Of a DNA stretch of 64,000 nt, positions 25,892 to 34,247 are shown one piece after another. Position 1 is the stretch's first letter; the number at the start of each line of letters is the position of its first letter. The position numbers and the translations under genes are program-made. The notes beneath the pieces are model-generated. The model saw nothing but the letters and a program-made list of their open reading frames with translations. It was not told the origin of the DNA and ran no database searches. The stretch spans positions 109,069 to 173,068 of the forward strand of contig NZ_JBFBCI010000010.1 in assembly GCF_040683095.1 (NCBI RefSeq). Reading direction: 5' to 3'. Source of the DNA: Sphaerisporangium sp040683095 (lineage in GTDB: Bacteria > Actinomycetota > Actinomycetes > Streptosporangiales > Streptosporangiaceae).

Positions 25892-27627
25892 AGGTCGGCG
25901 TACACGCCGTCCTCTCGCAGCAGCTCCTCGTGCGGGCCCCGCTGGACGACGCGGCCGTGCTCGAACACCAGCACCTCGTCGGCCACCTCGGCGGTGGACA
26001 GGCGGTGGGCGATCGACACGGCCGTGCGCCCGCGCGTGACCCCGTCCAGGGCGCGGCCGATGCGCACCTCGGTGGCCGGGTCGACGGCGGAGGTCGCCTC
26101 GTCGAGCAGCAGCAGGTCGGGGTCGGCCAGGTAGGCGCGGGCCAGGGCGACGAGCTGGCGCTCGCCCGCCGACAACGACTCGCCGCGCTGGCCGACCGGA
26201 GTCTCCAGCCCCGCGGGCAGGCCCTCCAGCCAGTCGGTGAGGCCGAGCTCGGTGAGGGCGAGCGTGATCTCGGCGTCGGTGGCCGAGGGACGTCCGTAGC
26301 GGATGTTGTCGGCCAGCGAGCCGTCGAACAGGAAACCGTCCTGCGGCACCATGACGATCCGCTCGCGCAGCGACGAGAAGCGCACCTTGCGCAGGTCCAC
26401 GCCGTCGACCAGGACGCGGCCATCGGTCGGGTCCATGAGCCGGGTGAGCAGCTTGGCGAACGTGGTCTTGCCCGACCCGGTCTCGCCGACCACCGCGACG
26501 CGCGTGCGGGGCGTGATCTCGACGCTCACGTCGTGCAGCACGGGCGGGCCGCCGGGGTAGGCGAAGCCGACGTTCTGGAAGGTGACCGTGATCGCGCCGC
26601 GCGGCAGGACGACGCCCGCCGCGCCGGGATCGGCCACGTCCGCCGGGGTGTCCAGCACGCCGAGGACGCGGCGCCAGCCCGCGATGGCGTTCTGCGCGTC
26701 GTTCAGCACTTCGGTGGCGGTCTGCAGCGGGCTGATGAACAGCGTGATCAGGAACAGGAAGGCGATCAGCTTCCCGGGCGAGATCGTCCCGCCGACGCCG
26801 AGGTGGACGCCGAGCACCACCACGCCCGCGATGGCGACCGCGCCCACCAACTCGGTGATCGGGAACGTGGTCGCGACGATCTTCTGGGCCCGGGTTTGCG
26901 CCTTCCGGTGCGCGTCCACCGCCGTGTCGATCCGCCGCGCGATCCGCTCCTCCGAGCCGTACGCGCGGATCACCGCGCTGCCGACCACCGTCTCGCTGAC
27001 GGCGGCCAGCATGTCCCCGGTGCGCTCGCGGACCCCGGTGTAGGCGCGGGCCACCCAGCGCTGGAACCGCGGCAGCGCGATCACCAGCGGCACGAAGCAG
27101 GCCCAGACGAGCAGGGCGAGTTGCCAGGAGTAGACGGCCATCAGCACGCTCGCGATGAGCAACTGACCTAGCGAGACGATGACCATCAGGCCGCCCCACT
27201 GCATGAACGTGCTGATCTGGTCGACGTCGCCGGTGACCCGGGAGACCAGCGCGCCGCGCCGCTCGGTGTTCTGCGTGAGCACCGACAGGTCGTGGACGTG
27301 CCGGAATGCCTTGCCTCTGAGCGAGGCCAGGCCGGACTCGGTCGAGCGGTACAGCCGGACGTTCATCAGGTAGCCGCACACCGCGGTCAGCATCACGGCG
27401 ACGGCGCACAGCACGACGGCGTTCCTGATGAACGGCAGGTCGGGCGTCGTACCCTTCAGCCCGCGGTCGATGACCTGCTGAATCGCGATGGGGACGATGA
27501 TCTTGCCGACCGTGGCGAGCACGGCCAGCGTCAGCGTCACCGGCAGCCCGACCTTGAACTCCGGCGACAGCGCGAACCCGCGCCGGAACGTCGCCAGCGC
27601 CGAGCGCTCGTTCACCGACAGCGTCAT
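25855..27627 (-). CDS. ABC exporter half-transporter, canonical ATP site subunit
   Basis: 590 residues: six membrane helices (about 28-300) fused to an ATPase domain. Walker A VGETGSGKTT (near 382), signature LSAGERQLVALARA, Walker B LLLLDEATSAVD with catalytic Glu (near 509) and H-loop SIAHRLST with His (near 540) are intact. ATG overlaps the stop of the preceding exporter gene by 4 nt, so the two form a heterodimer. The signature deviates from LSGGQ, as expected when it completes the degenerate site of its partner. Substrate unknown; drugs, lipids or peptides are possible. Confidence 0.94.
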   Translation of the reverse strand: MTLSVNERSALATFRRGFALSPEFKVGLPVTLTLAVLATVGKIIVPIAIQQVIDRGLKGTTPDLPFIRNAVVLCAVAVMLTAVCGYLMNVRLYRSTESGLASLRGKAFRHVHDLSVLTQNTERRGALVSRVTGDVDQISTFMQWGGLMVIVSLGQLLIASVLMAVYSWQLALLVWACFVPLVIALPRFQRWVARAYTGVRERTGDMLAAVSETVVGSAVIRAYGSEERIARRIDTAVDAHRKAQTRAQKIVATTFPITELVGAVAIAGVVVLGVHLGVGGTISPGKLIAFLFLITLFISPLQTATEVLNDAQNAIAGWRRVLGVLDTPADVADPGAAGVVLPRGAITVTFQNVGFAYPGGPPVLHDVSVEITPRTRVAVVGETGSGKTTFAKLLTRLMDPTDGRVLVDGVDLRKVRFSSLRERIVMVPQDGFLFDGSLADNIRYGRPSATDAEITLALTELGLTDWLEGLPAGLETPVGQRGESLSAGERQLVALARAYLADPDLLLLDEATSAVDPATEVRIGRALDGVTRGRTAVSIAHRLSTAEVADEVLVFEHGRVVQRGPHEELLREDGVYADLYASWTSGAHTS

Positions 27628-29447
27628 GCCACGATCTCCTCACCGGCGTCCAGCGCCGCGCGCTCGGCCTCCTCACGTTCGTAGGCCGTCACCAGGTTGC
27701 GGTATCCCTGGCAGCGGCCGAGGAGCTCGTTGTGGGTGCCGCGGTCGGCGACCCGTCCACGTTCGAGGTAGACCACCTCGTCCGCCAGCGCGATCGTCGC
27801 CATGCGGTAGGCGACCACGATCACCGTCGACTCCGGCGACCCCTCGCGCAGGCCGAACAGGATCCGTCCCTCGACCTGCGCGTCCACGCTGGAGGTGGCG
27901 TCGTCCAGGATGAGCAGCCGCGGCTCGCGCACCAGGGCCCTGGCGAGCGCGAGCCGCTGTCGCTGGCCGCCCGACAGGGTCGCGCCGCGCTCGCCGACCC
28001 GAGTGTCGATGCCCTTGGGCAGCGCGCTGACGAACCCCTCGGCCTGGGCCAGCCGCAGCGCCGCCCAGATCTTCTCGTCCGGCACGGCGTGATCGCCGTC
28101 GTCCCCGAGGGTCAGGTTGCCGCGGACGGTGTCGTCGAACAGGAACGTCTGCTGCGGGACCAGCGAGACGGCGGAGCTGAGCCGGCCCGGCGCGATGTCG
28201 CGCAGGTCGACGCCGTCCACGCGGACGGAGCCGTCGTCGGGGTCGATCAACCGGACCAGCAGCTGGGTCAGCGTGGACTTGCCAGACCCGGTGGGCCCGA
28301 CGATCGCGACGGTCCGGCCGGGCCGCACGTCGAAGCCGACCCCGGACAGCACCGGCGCGTCCGGGGTGTAGCCGTAGGTCAGGTCGCGCACCTCCACCCG
28401 GGCGGGGCCGGTGCCGGGCAGGAGCTCTCCGCCGTACTCCATCGAGCCGGTCGCGTCCAGCACGGCGCGCACCCGCGTCCAGCCCACGACGCTGCGCGGC
28501 AGCTCGGCCAGCACCCAGCCGAGCGCGCGCACCGGGAAGGCCAGCAGCGTGAACAGGTAGGACACCTGGATCAGCTCGCCCGCCGACACGGCGCCCGCCT
28601 GAAGCCGGACGGACCCGAACAGCAGCACGGCCAGCACGCCCAGCGTGGGCAGCGCCTCCAGCAGGGGGTCGAACAGGCCGCGCACGCGCCCGACAGCGAT
28701 GTTGGCGTCCCGCAGCCGGTCGGCCCCGGCCTGGAAGCGGGCGGCCTCGGTGTCCTCCCGGCCCAGGGTCTTGACGACCAGCGCGCCGTCGAAGCTCTCG
28801 TGCGCGATCTCGCTGACCTCGGCGCGGACCTGCTGCGAGCGCATCATCAGGGGCGACAGGCGGCGCTGGTAGACGAAGTTCATTCCGGCGATGGCGGGGA
28901 AGATCAGGAAGCCGACGATGGCGAGCAGCGGGTCCACCAGCAGGATCGCGACCGCGGCGGTGACCAGCATGACGACCACGCCGACGGCCATGGGCAGCGG
29001 CGCGAGCGGCGCCCAGGCCGCCTCGACGTCGGAGCTCGCGTTCGACAGCAACTGGCCGGTCGGGTGGCGGTGGTGCCAGGCGAGGGGAAGCCGCAGGTAC
29101 TGGCGGGTGACGGCGCGCCGCGAGCGGGCCTGCATGCGGTACTGCATGATGCCCGCGAGCGCCCTGCGCCCGATCACGCCCGCCGCCTTCAGGACGGCCA
29201 CGCCGACGATCAGCAGGGCCGCGATGAGCAGGGCCCCGGTGCTCGCCTTCCCGTCGCGGAAGGCGGGCAGCACGGCGTCCTCCGTGGCCCGGCCGAGCGC
29301 CCACGACGAGCCGACCGTCATGATCCCGTAGACGGAGCTGGCGAGCACAGCGCCCGCGAACACGCGCGGTTCCGTCCTGATGGCGTGGCCGAGGACACGG
29401 AATCCCTGGCGCATGACGGTCGGGTTGGAGTCGCGCTCGCTCGGCAC
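27624..29447 (-). CDS. ABC exporter half-transporter, degenerate ATP site subunit
   Basis: 607 residues from GTG 29447 (GAGAGGA 8 nt upstream). The frame is open to 29498 without a site. Six helices, then an ATPase with Walker A VGPTGSGKST and signature LSGGQRQRLALARA. Walker B reads LLILDDATSSVD, with Asp in place of catalytic Glu (near 514), and the H-loop reads VVAYRMAT, with Tyr for His (near 546). Both changes mark the non-hydrolysing site of heterodimeric exporters such as TM287/288. It forms an operon with the following gene. Confidence 0.93.
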   Translation of the reverse strand: MPSERDSNPTVMRQGFRVLGHAIRTEPRVFAGAVLASSVYGIMTVGSSWALGRATEDAVLPAFRDGKASTGALLIAALLIVGVAVLKAAGVIGRRALAGIMQYRMQARSRRAVTRQYLRLPLAWHHRHPTGQLLSNASSDVEAAWAPLAPLPMAVGVVVMLVTAAVAILLVDPLLAIVGFLIFPAIAGMNFVYQRRLSPLMMRSQQVRAEVSEIAHESFDGALVVKTLGREDTEAARFQAGADRLRDANIAVGRVRGLFDPLLEALPTLGVLAVLLFGSVRLQAGAVSAGELIQVSYLFTLLAFPVRALGWVLAELPRSVVGWTRVRAVLDATGSMEYGGELLPGTGPARVEVRDLTYGYTPDAPVLSGVGFDVRPGRTVAIVGPTGSGKSTLTQLLVRLIDPDDGSVRVDGVDLRDIAPGRLSSAVSLVPQQTFLFDDTVRGNLTLGDDGDHAVPDEKIWAALRLAQAEGFVSALPKGIDTRVGERGATLSGGQRQRLALARALVREPRLLILDDATSSVDAQVEGRILFGLREGSPESTVIVVAYRMATIALADEVVYLERGRVADRGTHNELLGRCQGYRNLVTAYEREEAERAALDAGEEIVA

Positions 29448-29620
29448 GCCGGGGGTCCTCTCGAACGGGGGCCGTCTGGGGAAGACGGGGGCTTTCACAC
29501 AGCTTCGACGTAGGGCGTTGGGAGTTGCCTGCCTAAATCCCTATCATCCGCAGCAACCCGTTTATTCCCACCCCCTACCGCGCCCGATCGGCCGCACGCG
29601 CCGATGAGTAGGGTGATCGG

Positions 29621-30256
29621 GTGACGCACGCACGCGCCGAGCGCGCCGCACTCTGTGACCTCCTCGACGACCTGGGCCCCGACGCGCCCACGCTGTGCGA
29701 GGGCTGGACGACCGCCGACCTCGCCGCCCACCTCGTGCTCCGCGAGCGGCGGTTCGACGCGGCGGGCGGCATCGCCATCCCCGCCCTGGCCGGCTACACC
29801 GCGTCCGTGCAGAACCGCATCAAGTCCGGTAAAAGCTACGCCGAGATCGTGGACGCCGTGCGCCAGGGCCCGCCCAAGTGGACGCCGTACGGCTTCGTGC
29901 CCGGGCTCGACAGTATGGTCAACACGCTGGAGTTCCTGGTCCACCACGAGGACGTCCGGCGGGCCCAGCCGGGCTGGGAGCCGCGCGAACTGCCGGCCGA
30001 TCTGGCCGAGACCGTCTGGAAGCGGCTGGCGAGCGGCGGCCGGTTCATGTTCCGCCGGGCGCCGGTCGGCGTGATACTGCGCCACACCGACGGCCGCCGG
30101 GCCGGGGCCAAGAAGGCCGAGCCGCACGTGGTCGTCACCGGCGACCCGGCCGAGCTGCTGATGTACGGATTCGGCCGCCAGGACCACGCCCGCGTCACCT
30201 GCGATGGCGACCCCATGTCCATCGCCCGCCTGAACGCCACCCACCTCGGCGCCTGA
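29621..30256 (+). CDS. TIGR03085-type maleylpyruvate-isomerase-like (DinB-fold) protein
   Basis: 211 residues beginning GTG (VTHARAERAALCDLL). The DinB/MDMPI four-helix fold has CEGWTTADLAAHLVLRERR near the N-terminus and LVHHEDVRRAQPGWEPR in the centre. The His residues in AAHL and VHHED are the presumed metal ligands. Actinobacterial relatives (TIGR03085) are thought to be thiol-cofactor-linked enzymes, with no proven substrate. TAGGGT lies exactly 6 nt before GTG, with no ribosome-binding site, suggesting a leaderless transcript. Confidence 0.9.
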   Translation: MTHARAERAALCDLLDDLGPDAPTLCEGWTTADLAAHLVLRERRFDAAGGIAIPALAGYTASVQNRIKSGKSYAEIVDAVRQGPPKWTPYGFVPGLDSMVNTLEFLVHHEDVRRAQPGWEPRELPADLAETVWKRLASGGRFMFRRAPVGVILRHTDGRRAGAKKAEPHVVVTGDPAELLMYGFGRQDHARVTCDGDPMSIARLNATHLGA

Positions 30257-30300
30257 CCTCCCGAACCCTCCGAGCGGAGCGAGGCCATAGGCACAGCACA

Positions 30301-30347
30301 ACCGGATATCCGGTTTTAGGTCATATCGGATGTGGCGTGGATATGAT
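30301..30347. promoter_or_regulatory. Palindrome and inverted repeat upstream of the microprotein gene
   Basis: A perfect 14-bp palindrome ACCGGATATCCGGT (30301-30314) followed by TTTT, then TCATATC-N12-GATATGA (30321-30327 and 30340-30346). TATGAT at 30342-30347 could be a -10 hexamer about 90 nt before the start. The arrangement looks like an operator-promoter. No regulator is assigned. Confidence 0.4.
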
Positions 30348-30437
30348 CGCCACGGGGTCGTTCCATGACCGATTGCGGAGATCAGGGCCTTTGGCCCCCG
30401 GGTAGGACCTCGTCACCGGACCCGCGGGAGGCAGCCG

Positions 30438-30599
30438 ATGAAGACCAAAAAGGTGCTGTTGTACCTCGCCATCGCCTTCGTGGTCTTCTACATGTACTCC
30501 CGGCCCGCCGAGGCCGCGACCGCCGTGAAGGGCCTGTTCAACGGCATCAGCTCCGGCGCGTCGCAGCTCGCGATGTTCTTCTCACGCCTGCTGGGCTGA
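30438..30599 (+). CDS. 53-residue membrane microprotein
   Basis: ATG 30438 with GGAGG 7 nt upstream. Sequence pattern: basic start MKTKK, one hydrophobic helix (6-20, ending YMYSRP), then an Ala-rich amphipathic part containing KGLFNGISSGASQLAMFFSR. It could be a type I anchored peptide or a signal-peptide-like precursor (PAEAA could be cleaved after residue 26). Codon use and the ribosome-binding site support a real gene. It stands alone between palindromic upstream sequence and a convergent terminator. Function unknown. Confidence 0.8.
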   Translation: MKTKKVLLYLAIAFVVFYMYSRPAEAATAVKGLFNGISSGASQLAMFFSRLLG

Positions 30600-30649
30600 C
30601 CCGCGCACGCGTCCGCCCGCGCACGCGTCGACGGCCCGGCCGGGAACGG

Positions 30650-30675
30650 GGCCGGGAGCGGACCACCTCCCGGCC
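30650..30675. terminator. Stem-loop between the convergent microprotein and hisF genes
   Basis: Perfect 9-bp stem GGCCGGGAG/CTCCCGGCC with an 8-nt loop. Placed between convergent stops, it can serve both strands. No T-tract. A 13-base direct repeat CCGCGCACGCGTC (30601-30613, 30617-30629) precedes it. Confidence 0.5.
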
Positions 30676-30881
30676 ATGCCCGTCCGGCGAAAGCCCGCCG
30701 CCCGGTCGAGCGATCGCGGGCCCCGGGTCACTTCTGGTCGGCCTTGACGGGGAGCAGGCAGAGCACCCAGCCGACGCCGCGCGGTGCGAGAGCCCGGCCG
30801 TCGAGGCCGGGCCCCGGCGGCCGGGCCGCACCGGACGCTCATCCGACGACGATCAGGACCTCGGCGGACCCTCGGCGGACC

Positions 30882-31652
30882 TCAGCGGACGGGGTGGCCC
30901 GACTCGCGCAGCGTCTTCTTGACGTCGCCGATCGTGAGATGGCCGAAGTGGAAGACGCTCGCGGCCAGCACCGCGTCCGCGCCCGCCTCCACCGCCGGTG
31001 GGAAGTGCTCCAGCGCCCCCGCGCCGCCACTGGCGATGACCGGCACGGTGACGGCCGCGCGCACGGCCCGGATGATCTCCAGGTCGTAGCCGTCCTTGGT
31101 GCCGTCGCCGTCCATGGAGTTCAGCAGGATCTCGCCGACGCCCAGCTCCTGGCCGCGGCGCGCCCACTCGATCGCGTCGATGCCGGTGCCCCGCCGCCCG
31201 CCGTGCGTCGTCACCTCGAACCCCGAGGGCGTCGGCGGGCCGTCCACCACGCGCCGGGCGTCGACCGACAGCACGACGCACTGCGCGCCGAACCGGCGCG
31301 AGGCCTCGGTGAGCAACTCGGGGCGGGCGATGGCGGCGGTGTTCAGCGACACCTTGTCGGCGCCCGCGCGCAGCAGGCGGTCGACATCGTCCACCGAGCG
31401 CACTCCCCCGCCGACGGTCAGCGGGATGAAGACCTGCTCGGCGGTGCGGCTCACCACGTCGAACATGGTCTGCCGGTCGCCCGAGGAGGCGGTGATGTCC
31501 AGGAACGTGAGCTCGTCGGCGCCCTCGGCGTCGTAGCGCCGGGCCAGCTCGACGGGGTCGCCCGCGTCCCGCGTGTTCTCGAAGTTGACGCCCTTGACCA
31601 CCCGCCCGGCGTCCACGTCCAGGCAGGGGATCACGCGCACGGCGACGCTCAC
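30882..31652 (-). CDS. hisF: Imidazole glycerol phosphate synthase, cyclase subunit
   Basis: 256 residues from GTG 31652. A TIM barrel that accepts ammonia from HisH and forms imidazole glycerol phosphate and AICAR. Asp12 (PCLDVDAGRVVKG) and Asp in LSVDARRV are the catalytic acids. TVGGGVRS and ASGGAG bind the phosphates. Last gene of the his operon, 46 nt after priA. Confidence 0.97.
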   Translation of the reverse strand: MSVAVRVIPCLDVDAGRVVKGVNFENTRDAGDPVELARRYDAEGADELTFLDITASSGDRQTMFDVVSRTAEQVFIPLTVGGGVRSVDDVDRLLRAGADKVSLNTAAIARPELLTEASRRFGAQCVVLSVDARRVVDGPPTPSGFEVTTHGGRRGTGIDAIEWARRGQELGVGEILLNSMDGDGTKDGYDLEIIRAVRAAVTVPVIASGGAGALEHFPPAVEAGADAVLAASVFHFGHLTIGDVKKTLRESGHPVR

Positions 31653-31698
31653 GACCGCCCCTCCCCCAGGCCCCACACCGAGCCCGCCACCGAGCCGT

Positions 31699-32421
31699 TC
31701 ACGACCGCACCGCCGCGAGCGCCTCTTCCAGCGTGAACGCCTGCGCGTACAACGCCTTGCCGACGATGGCGCCCTCGACCCCCTCGGGGACCAGCGTGGA
31801 CAGCGCGCGCAGGTCGTCCAGGGATGAGACGCCGCCGCTGGCGATCACCGGCTTGTCGGTGCGGGCGCAGACGTCGCGCAGCAGGTCCAGGTTCGGGCCG
31901 CGCAGCGTGCCGTCCTTGGTCACGTCCGTGACGACGTAGCGGGGGCAGCCGTCGGACTCCAGCCGGTCCAGCACCTCCCACAGGTCGCCGCCCTCCTTCG
32001 TCCAGCCCCGGGCGGCGAGCGTGGTGCCGCGCACGTCCAGGCCGATGGCGATCCTGTCGCCGTACTCGGCGATCACCTTGGAGCACCAGGTCGGGTTCTC
32101 GAGGGCCGCCGTGCCGATGTTGACCCGCCGGCACCCGGTGGCGAGCGCGGCCTCCAGGGAGGCGTCGTCGCGGATGCCGCCCGACAGCTCCACCTGCACG
32201 TCCAGCGCGCCCACGACCGAGGCCAGCAGCTCGCGGTTGGAGCCCCGGCCGAAGGCGGCGTCGAGGTCGACCAGATGGATCCACTCGGCGCCCGCGCTCT
32301 GCCAGGCCAGCGCGGCGGCGAGCGGATCGCCGTAGGAGGTCTCCGTGCCCGCCTCCCCCTGTACCAGGCGGACGGCCTGGCCGTCGGCGACGTCCACTGC
32401 GGGGAGCAGAACCAGCGACAT
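31699..32421 (-). CDS. priA: Phosphoribosyl isomerase A (HisA, probably bifunctional HisA/TrpF)
   Basis: 240 residues. Isomerises ProFAR to PRFAR in histidine synthesis and, in actinobacteria, often also phosphoribosylanthranilate for tryptophan. Asp10 (LLPAVDVADG) and Asp170 (VTDVTKDGTL) fit the two catalytic acids. The ARGWTKEGGDLW loop carries the Arg and Trp typical of bifunctional PriA. No separate trpF is in the window, although trpC, trpB and trpA are, which agrees with dual use. It starts 3 nt after the 117-residue membrane protein gene. Confidence 0.95.
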   Translation of the reverse strand: MSLVLLPAVDVADGQAVRLVQGEAGTETSYGDPLAAALAWQSAGAEWIHLVDLDAAFGRGSNRELLASVVGALDVQVELSGGIRDDASLEAALATGCRRVNIGTAALENPTWCSKVIAEYGDRIAIGLDVRGTTLAARGWTKEGGDLWEVLDRLESDGCPRYVVTDVTKDGTLRGPNLDLLRDVCARTDKPVIASGGVSSLDDLRALSTLVPEGVEGAIVGKALYAQAFTLEEALAAVRS

Positions 32422-32424
32422 TGT

Positions 32425-32778
32425 TCACGACCTCCGGTCGAATACGACGGTGACGAGCACCGGGACGAGCAGTAGGGACAACACCAGGACGCCCGCCCGG
32501 GCGGCCCACCCGTCGAGCAGGATCCAGGCCAGGGCCTGCACGAGCACGAACAGCACGGCCACGACGGCGTTCTGCGCGCGGTGGCGCCGGGCGATCAGGC
32601 CGCCCTGGCGGGCCACTCGAATCAGACGGGGCCGGATCGGACGGGGGACGCGCCCCGTCAGGCGGTTCCAGCGCGCGCGCCGCCGGGCGAGCCTGGCCTC
32701 GCGCTCGGCGCGCGCGGCGGCCTGCCGGGCATGCTCGGCCTCCCGCTCGGCGCGGCGGCGGGCGCGCTCCTTGCTCAC
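32425..32778 (-). CDS. Small membrane protein in the his operon (117 aa)
   Basis: The N-terminal half is a very basic, Arg/Ala/Glu-rich helix (about 1-40, likely coiled coil). It is followed by an Arg-rich linker and two hydrophobic segments (about 71-90 and 94-112). Ends VFDRRS. No known domain. It lies between hisH (73-nt gap) and priA (3-nt gap) on the same strand, so it is part of the operon. Its role in histidine synthesis, if any, is not known. It may be a passenger gene. Confidence 0.8.
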   Translation of the reverse strand: MSKERARRRAEREAEHARQAAARAEREARLARRRARWNRLTGRVPRPIRPRLIRVARQGGLIARRHRAQNAVVAVLFVLVQALAWILLDGWAARAGVLVLSLLLVPVLVTVVFDRRS

Positions 32779-32851
32779 ACGGCCCCCTAACCGAGGGTAC
32801 GGGCCACGGCGAGCGGGCCGTACCCGCCCGGTAAGGCCGTGCCGCGCGGGC

Positions 32852-33478
32852 TCACAGCGTGCCCAGCCAGTTCTTGAGCAGCGTGGCCCCGGCGTCCCCG
32901 GACTTCTCCGGGTGGAACTGCGTGGCCGACAGCGGCCCGTTCTCGACGGCCGCGACGAACGGCACGCCGTGCTCGGCCCAGGTGACCAGCGGCGGGGTGA
33001 ACCCGGGGCCGGCCTCCAGCTCCCACTTGCGCACGCCGTAGGAGTGCACGAAGTAGAAGCGCGTCGCGGGATCGAGCCCGGCGAACAGCACCGAACCCTC
33101 GGGCGCCTGGACGGTGTTCCAGCCCATGTGGGGCAGGACGGGCGCGTCCAGCCGCTCGACGACGCCGGGCCACTCGCCGCACCCCTCGGCGCGCTCGCCG
33201 TGCTCTACGCCCTCGGCGAACAGGATCTGCATGCCGACGCAGATGCCGAGCACGGGACGTCCCCCGGCCAGGCGGCGGCCGATGATCTGGTCGCCGCGCA
33301 CGGCCCTGAGGCCGTCCATGCAGGCGGAGAACGCGCCGACGCCGGGCACGACCAGCCCGTCGGCCGCGAGCGCGGCGTCGGCGTCGGCGGTCACGGTGAC
33401 GGTCGCGCCGGCGCGGGCCAGCGCGCGCTCGGCCGAGCGAAGGTTGCCCGAGCCGTAGTCCAGGACGACGACGTTCAC
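32852..33478 (-). CDS. hisH: Imidazole glycerol phosphate synthase, glutaminase subunit
   Basis: 208 residues if started at GTG 33478, which overlaps the upstream stop as GTGA. Two more in-frame GTG codons lie just upstream (33481, 33484). Class I amidotransferase: nucleophile Cys80 in GICVGMQ, with His189 and Glu191 in FHPEKS. DYGSGNLRS at the start binds the HisF face. It supplies ammonia to HisF. Confidence 0.96.
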   Translation of the reverse strand: MNVVVLDYGSGNLRSAERALARAGATVTVTADADAALAADGLVVPGVGAFSACMDGLRAVRGDQIIGRRLAGGRPVLGICVGMQILFAEGVEHGERAEGCGEWPGVVERLDAPVLPHMGWNTVQAPEGSVLFAGLDPATRFYFVHSYGVRKWELEAGPGFTPPLVTWAEHGVPFVAAVENGPLSATQFHPEKSGDAGATLLKNWLGTL

Positions 33479-33630
33479 CACCACAACACCCCCGCGGCGA
33501 GAGCCAGCACGGCGCCGGCGCCGACCAGGACGGCGCCCACCTTGATGCCCTGCCGGGCGAAGGAGTACGTCCCGCCGATCAGGAAGAGACCGACGAAGAT
33601 CATGGCGATGGCGGTCCAGTTGGAGGTCAC
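33475..33630 (-). CDS. 51-residue membrane protein between hisB and hisH
   Basis: GTG 33630 overlaps the hisB stop (GTGA), and its own stop overlaps the hisH start region. Two hydrophobic helices (about 5-20 and 32-51) are separated by SFARQGIK, ending LWW. Tight coupling at both ends shows it is translated with the his genes. No family recognised. Similar tiny membrane proteins may be overlooked in related his operons. Confidence 0.8.
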   Translation of the reverse strand: MTSNWTAIAMIFVGLFLIGGTYSFARQGIKVGAVLVGAGAVLALAAGVLWW

Positions 33631-34247
33631 AGCACGCCCTTGGTGCTCGGCACGCCCGTGGCGCGGGGGTCGCGCTCGGTGGCCTCGCGCAGCGCGCGGG
33701 CCAGCGCCTTGAACTGCGCCTCGACGATGTGGTGGGCGTTGCGCCCGTACGGCACGCGGACGTGCAGGCACACGGCGGCCTGGGCGACGAACGACTCCAG
33801 GATGTGCCGGGTGAGGGTGGTGTCGTACTCGGGGCCGATCATCGGGGCCATGCCCTCGGGCTCGGAGTGCACGAGGTAGGGGCGGCCGGACAGGTCGACG
33901 GTGACCTCGGCCAGCGCCTCGTCCAGCGGGCACGACGCGCTGCCGAACCGCCGGATGCCGGACTTGTCGCCCAGGGCCTCGCGGAAGGCGGCGCCCAGCG
34001 CGAGCGCGGTGTCCTCGATGGTGTGGTGGGAGTCGATGTGCAGGTCGCCGTCGGTCTTGACGGTCAGGTCGAACAGGCCGTGCTTGCCGAGCTGGGCGAG
34101 CATGTGGTCGAAGAAGCCCACGCCGGTGGCCACGTCGACCCGGCCGGTGCCGTCGAGGTCGACCTCCACCAGCACCGAGGTCTCCTTGGTCGTACGCTCC
34201 ACGCGGCCGGTGCGCGGCCTCGGCTCGCGTACGGCGGGACTGGTCAC
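33627..34247 (-). CDS. hisB: Imidazoleglycerol-phosphate dehydratase
   Basis: 206 residues, dehydratase only (no phosphatase domain). GTG start overlaps the hisC stop (GTGA). The metal-binding segments GFFDHMLAQLGKHG, IDSHHTIEDTALA, TLTRHILESF and RNAHHIVEAQFKA are complete. The N-terminus (VTSPAVREPRP) is a short actinobacterial extension. Confidence 0.97.
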   Translation of the reverse strand: MTSPAVREPRPRTGRVERTTKETSVLVEVDLDGTGRVDVATGVGFFDHMLAQLGKHGLFDLTVKTDGDLHIDSHHTIEDTALALGAAFREALGDKSGIRRFGSASCPLDEALAEVTVDLSGRPYLVHSEPEGMAPMIGPEYDTTLTRHILESFVAQAAVCLHVRVPYGRNAHHIVEAQFKALARALREATERDPRATGVPSTKGVL

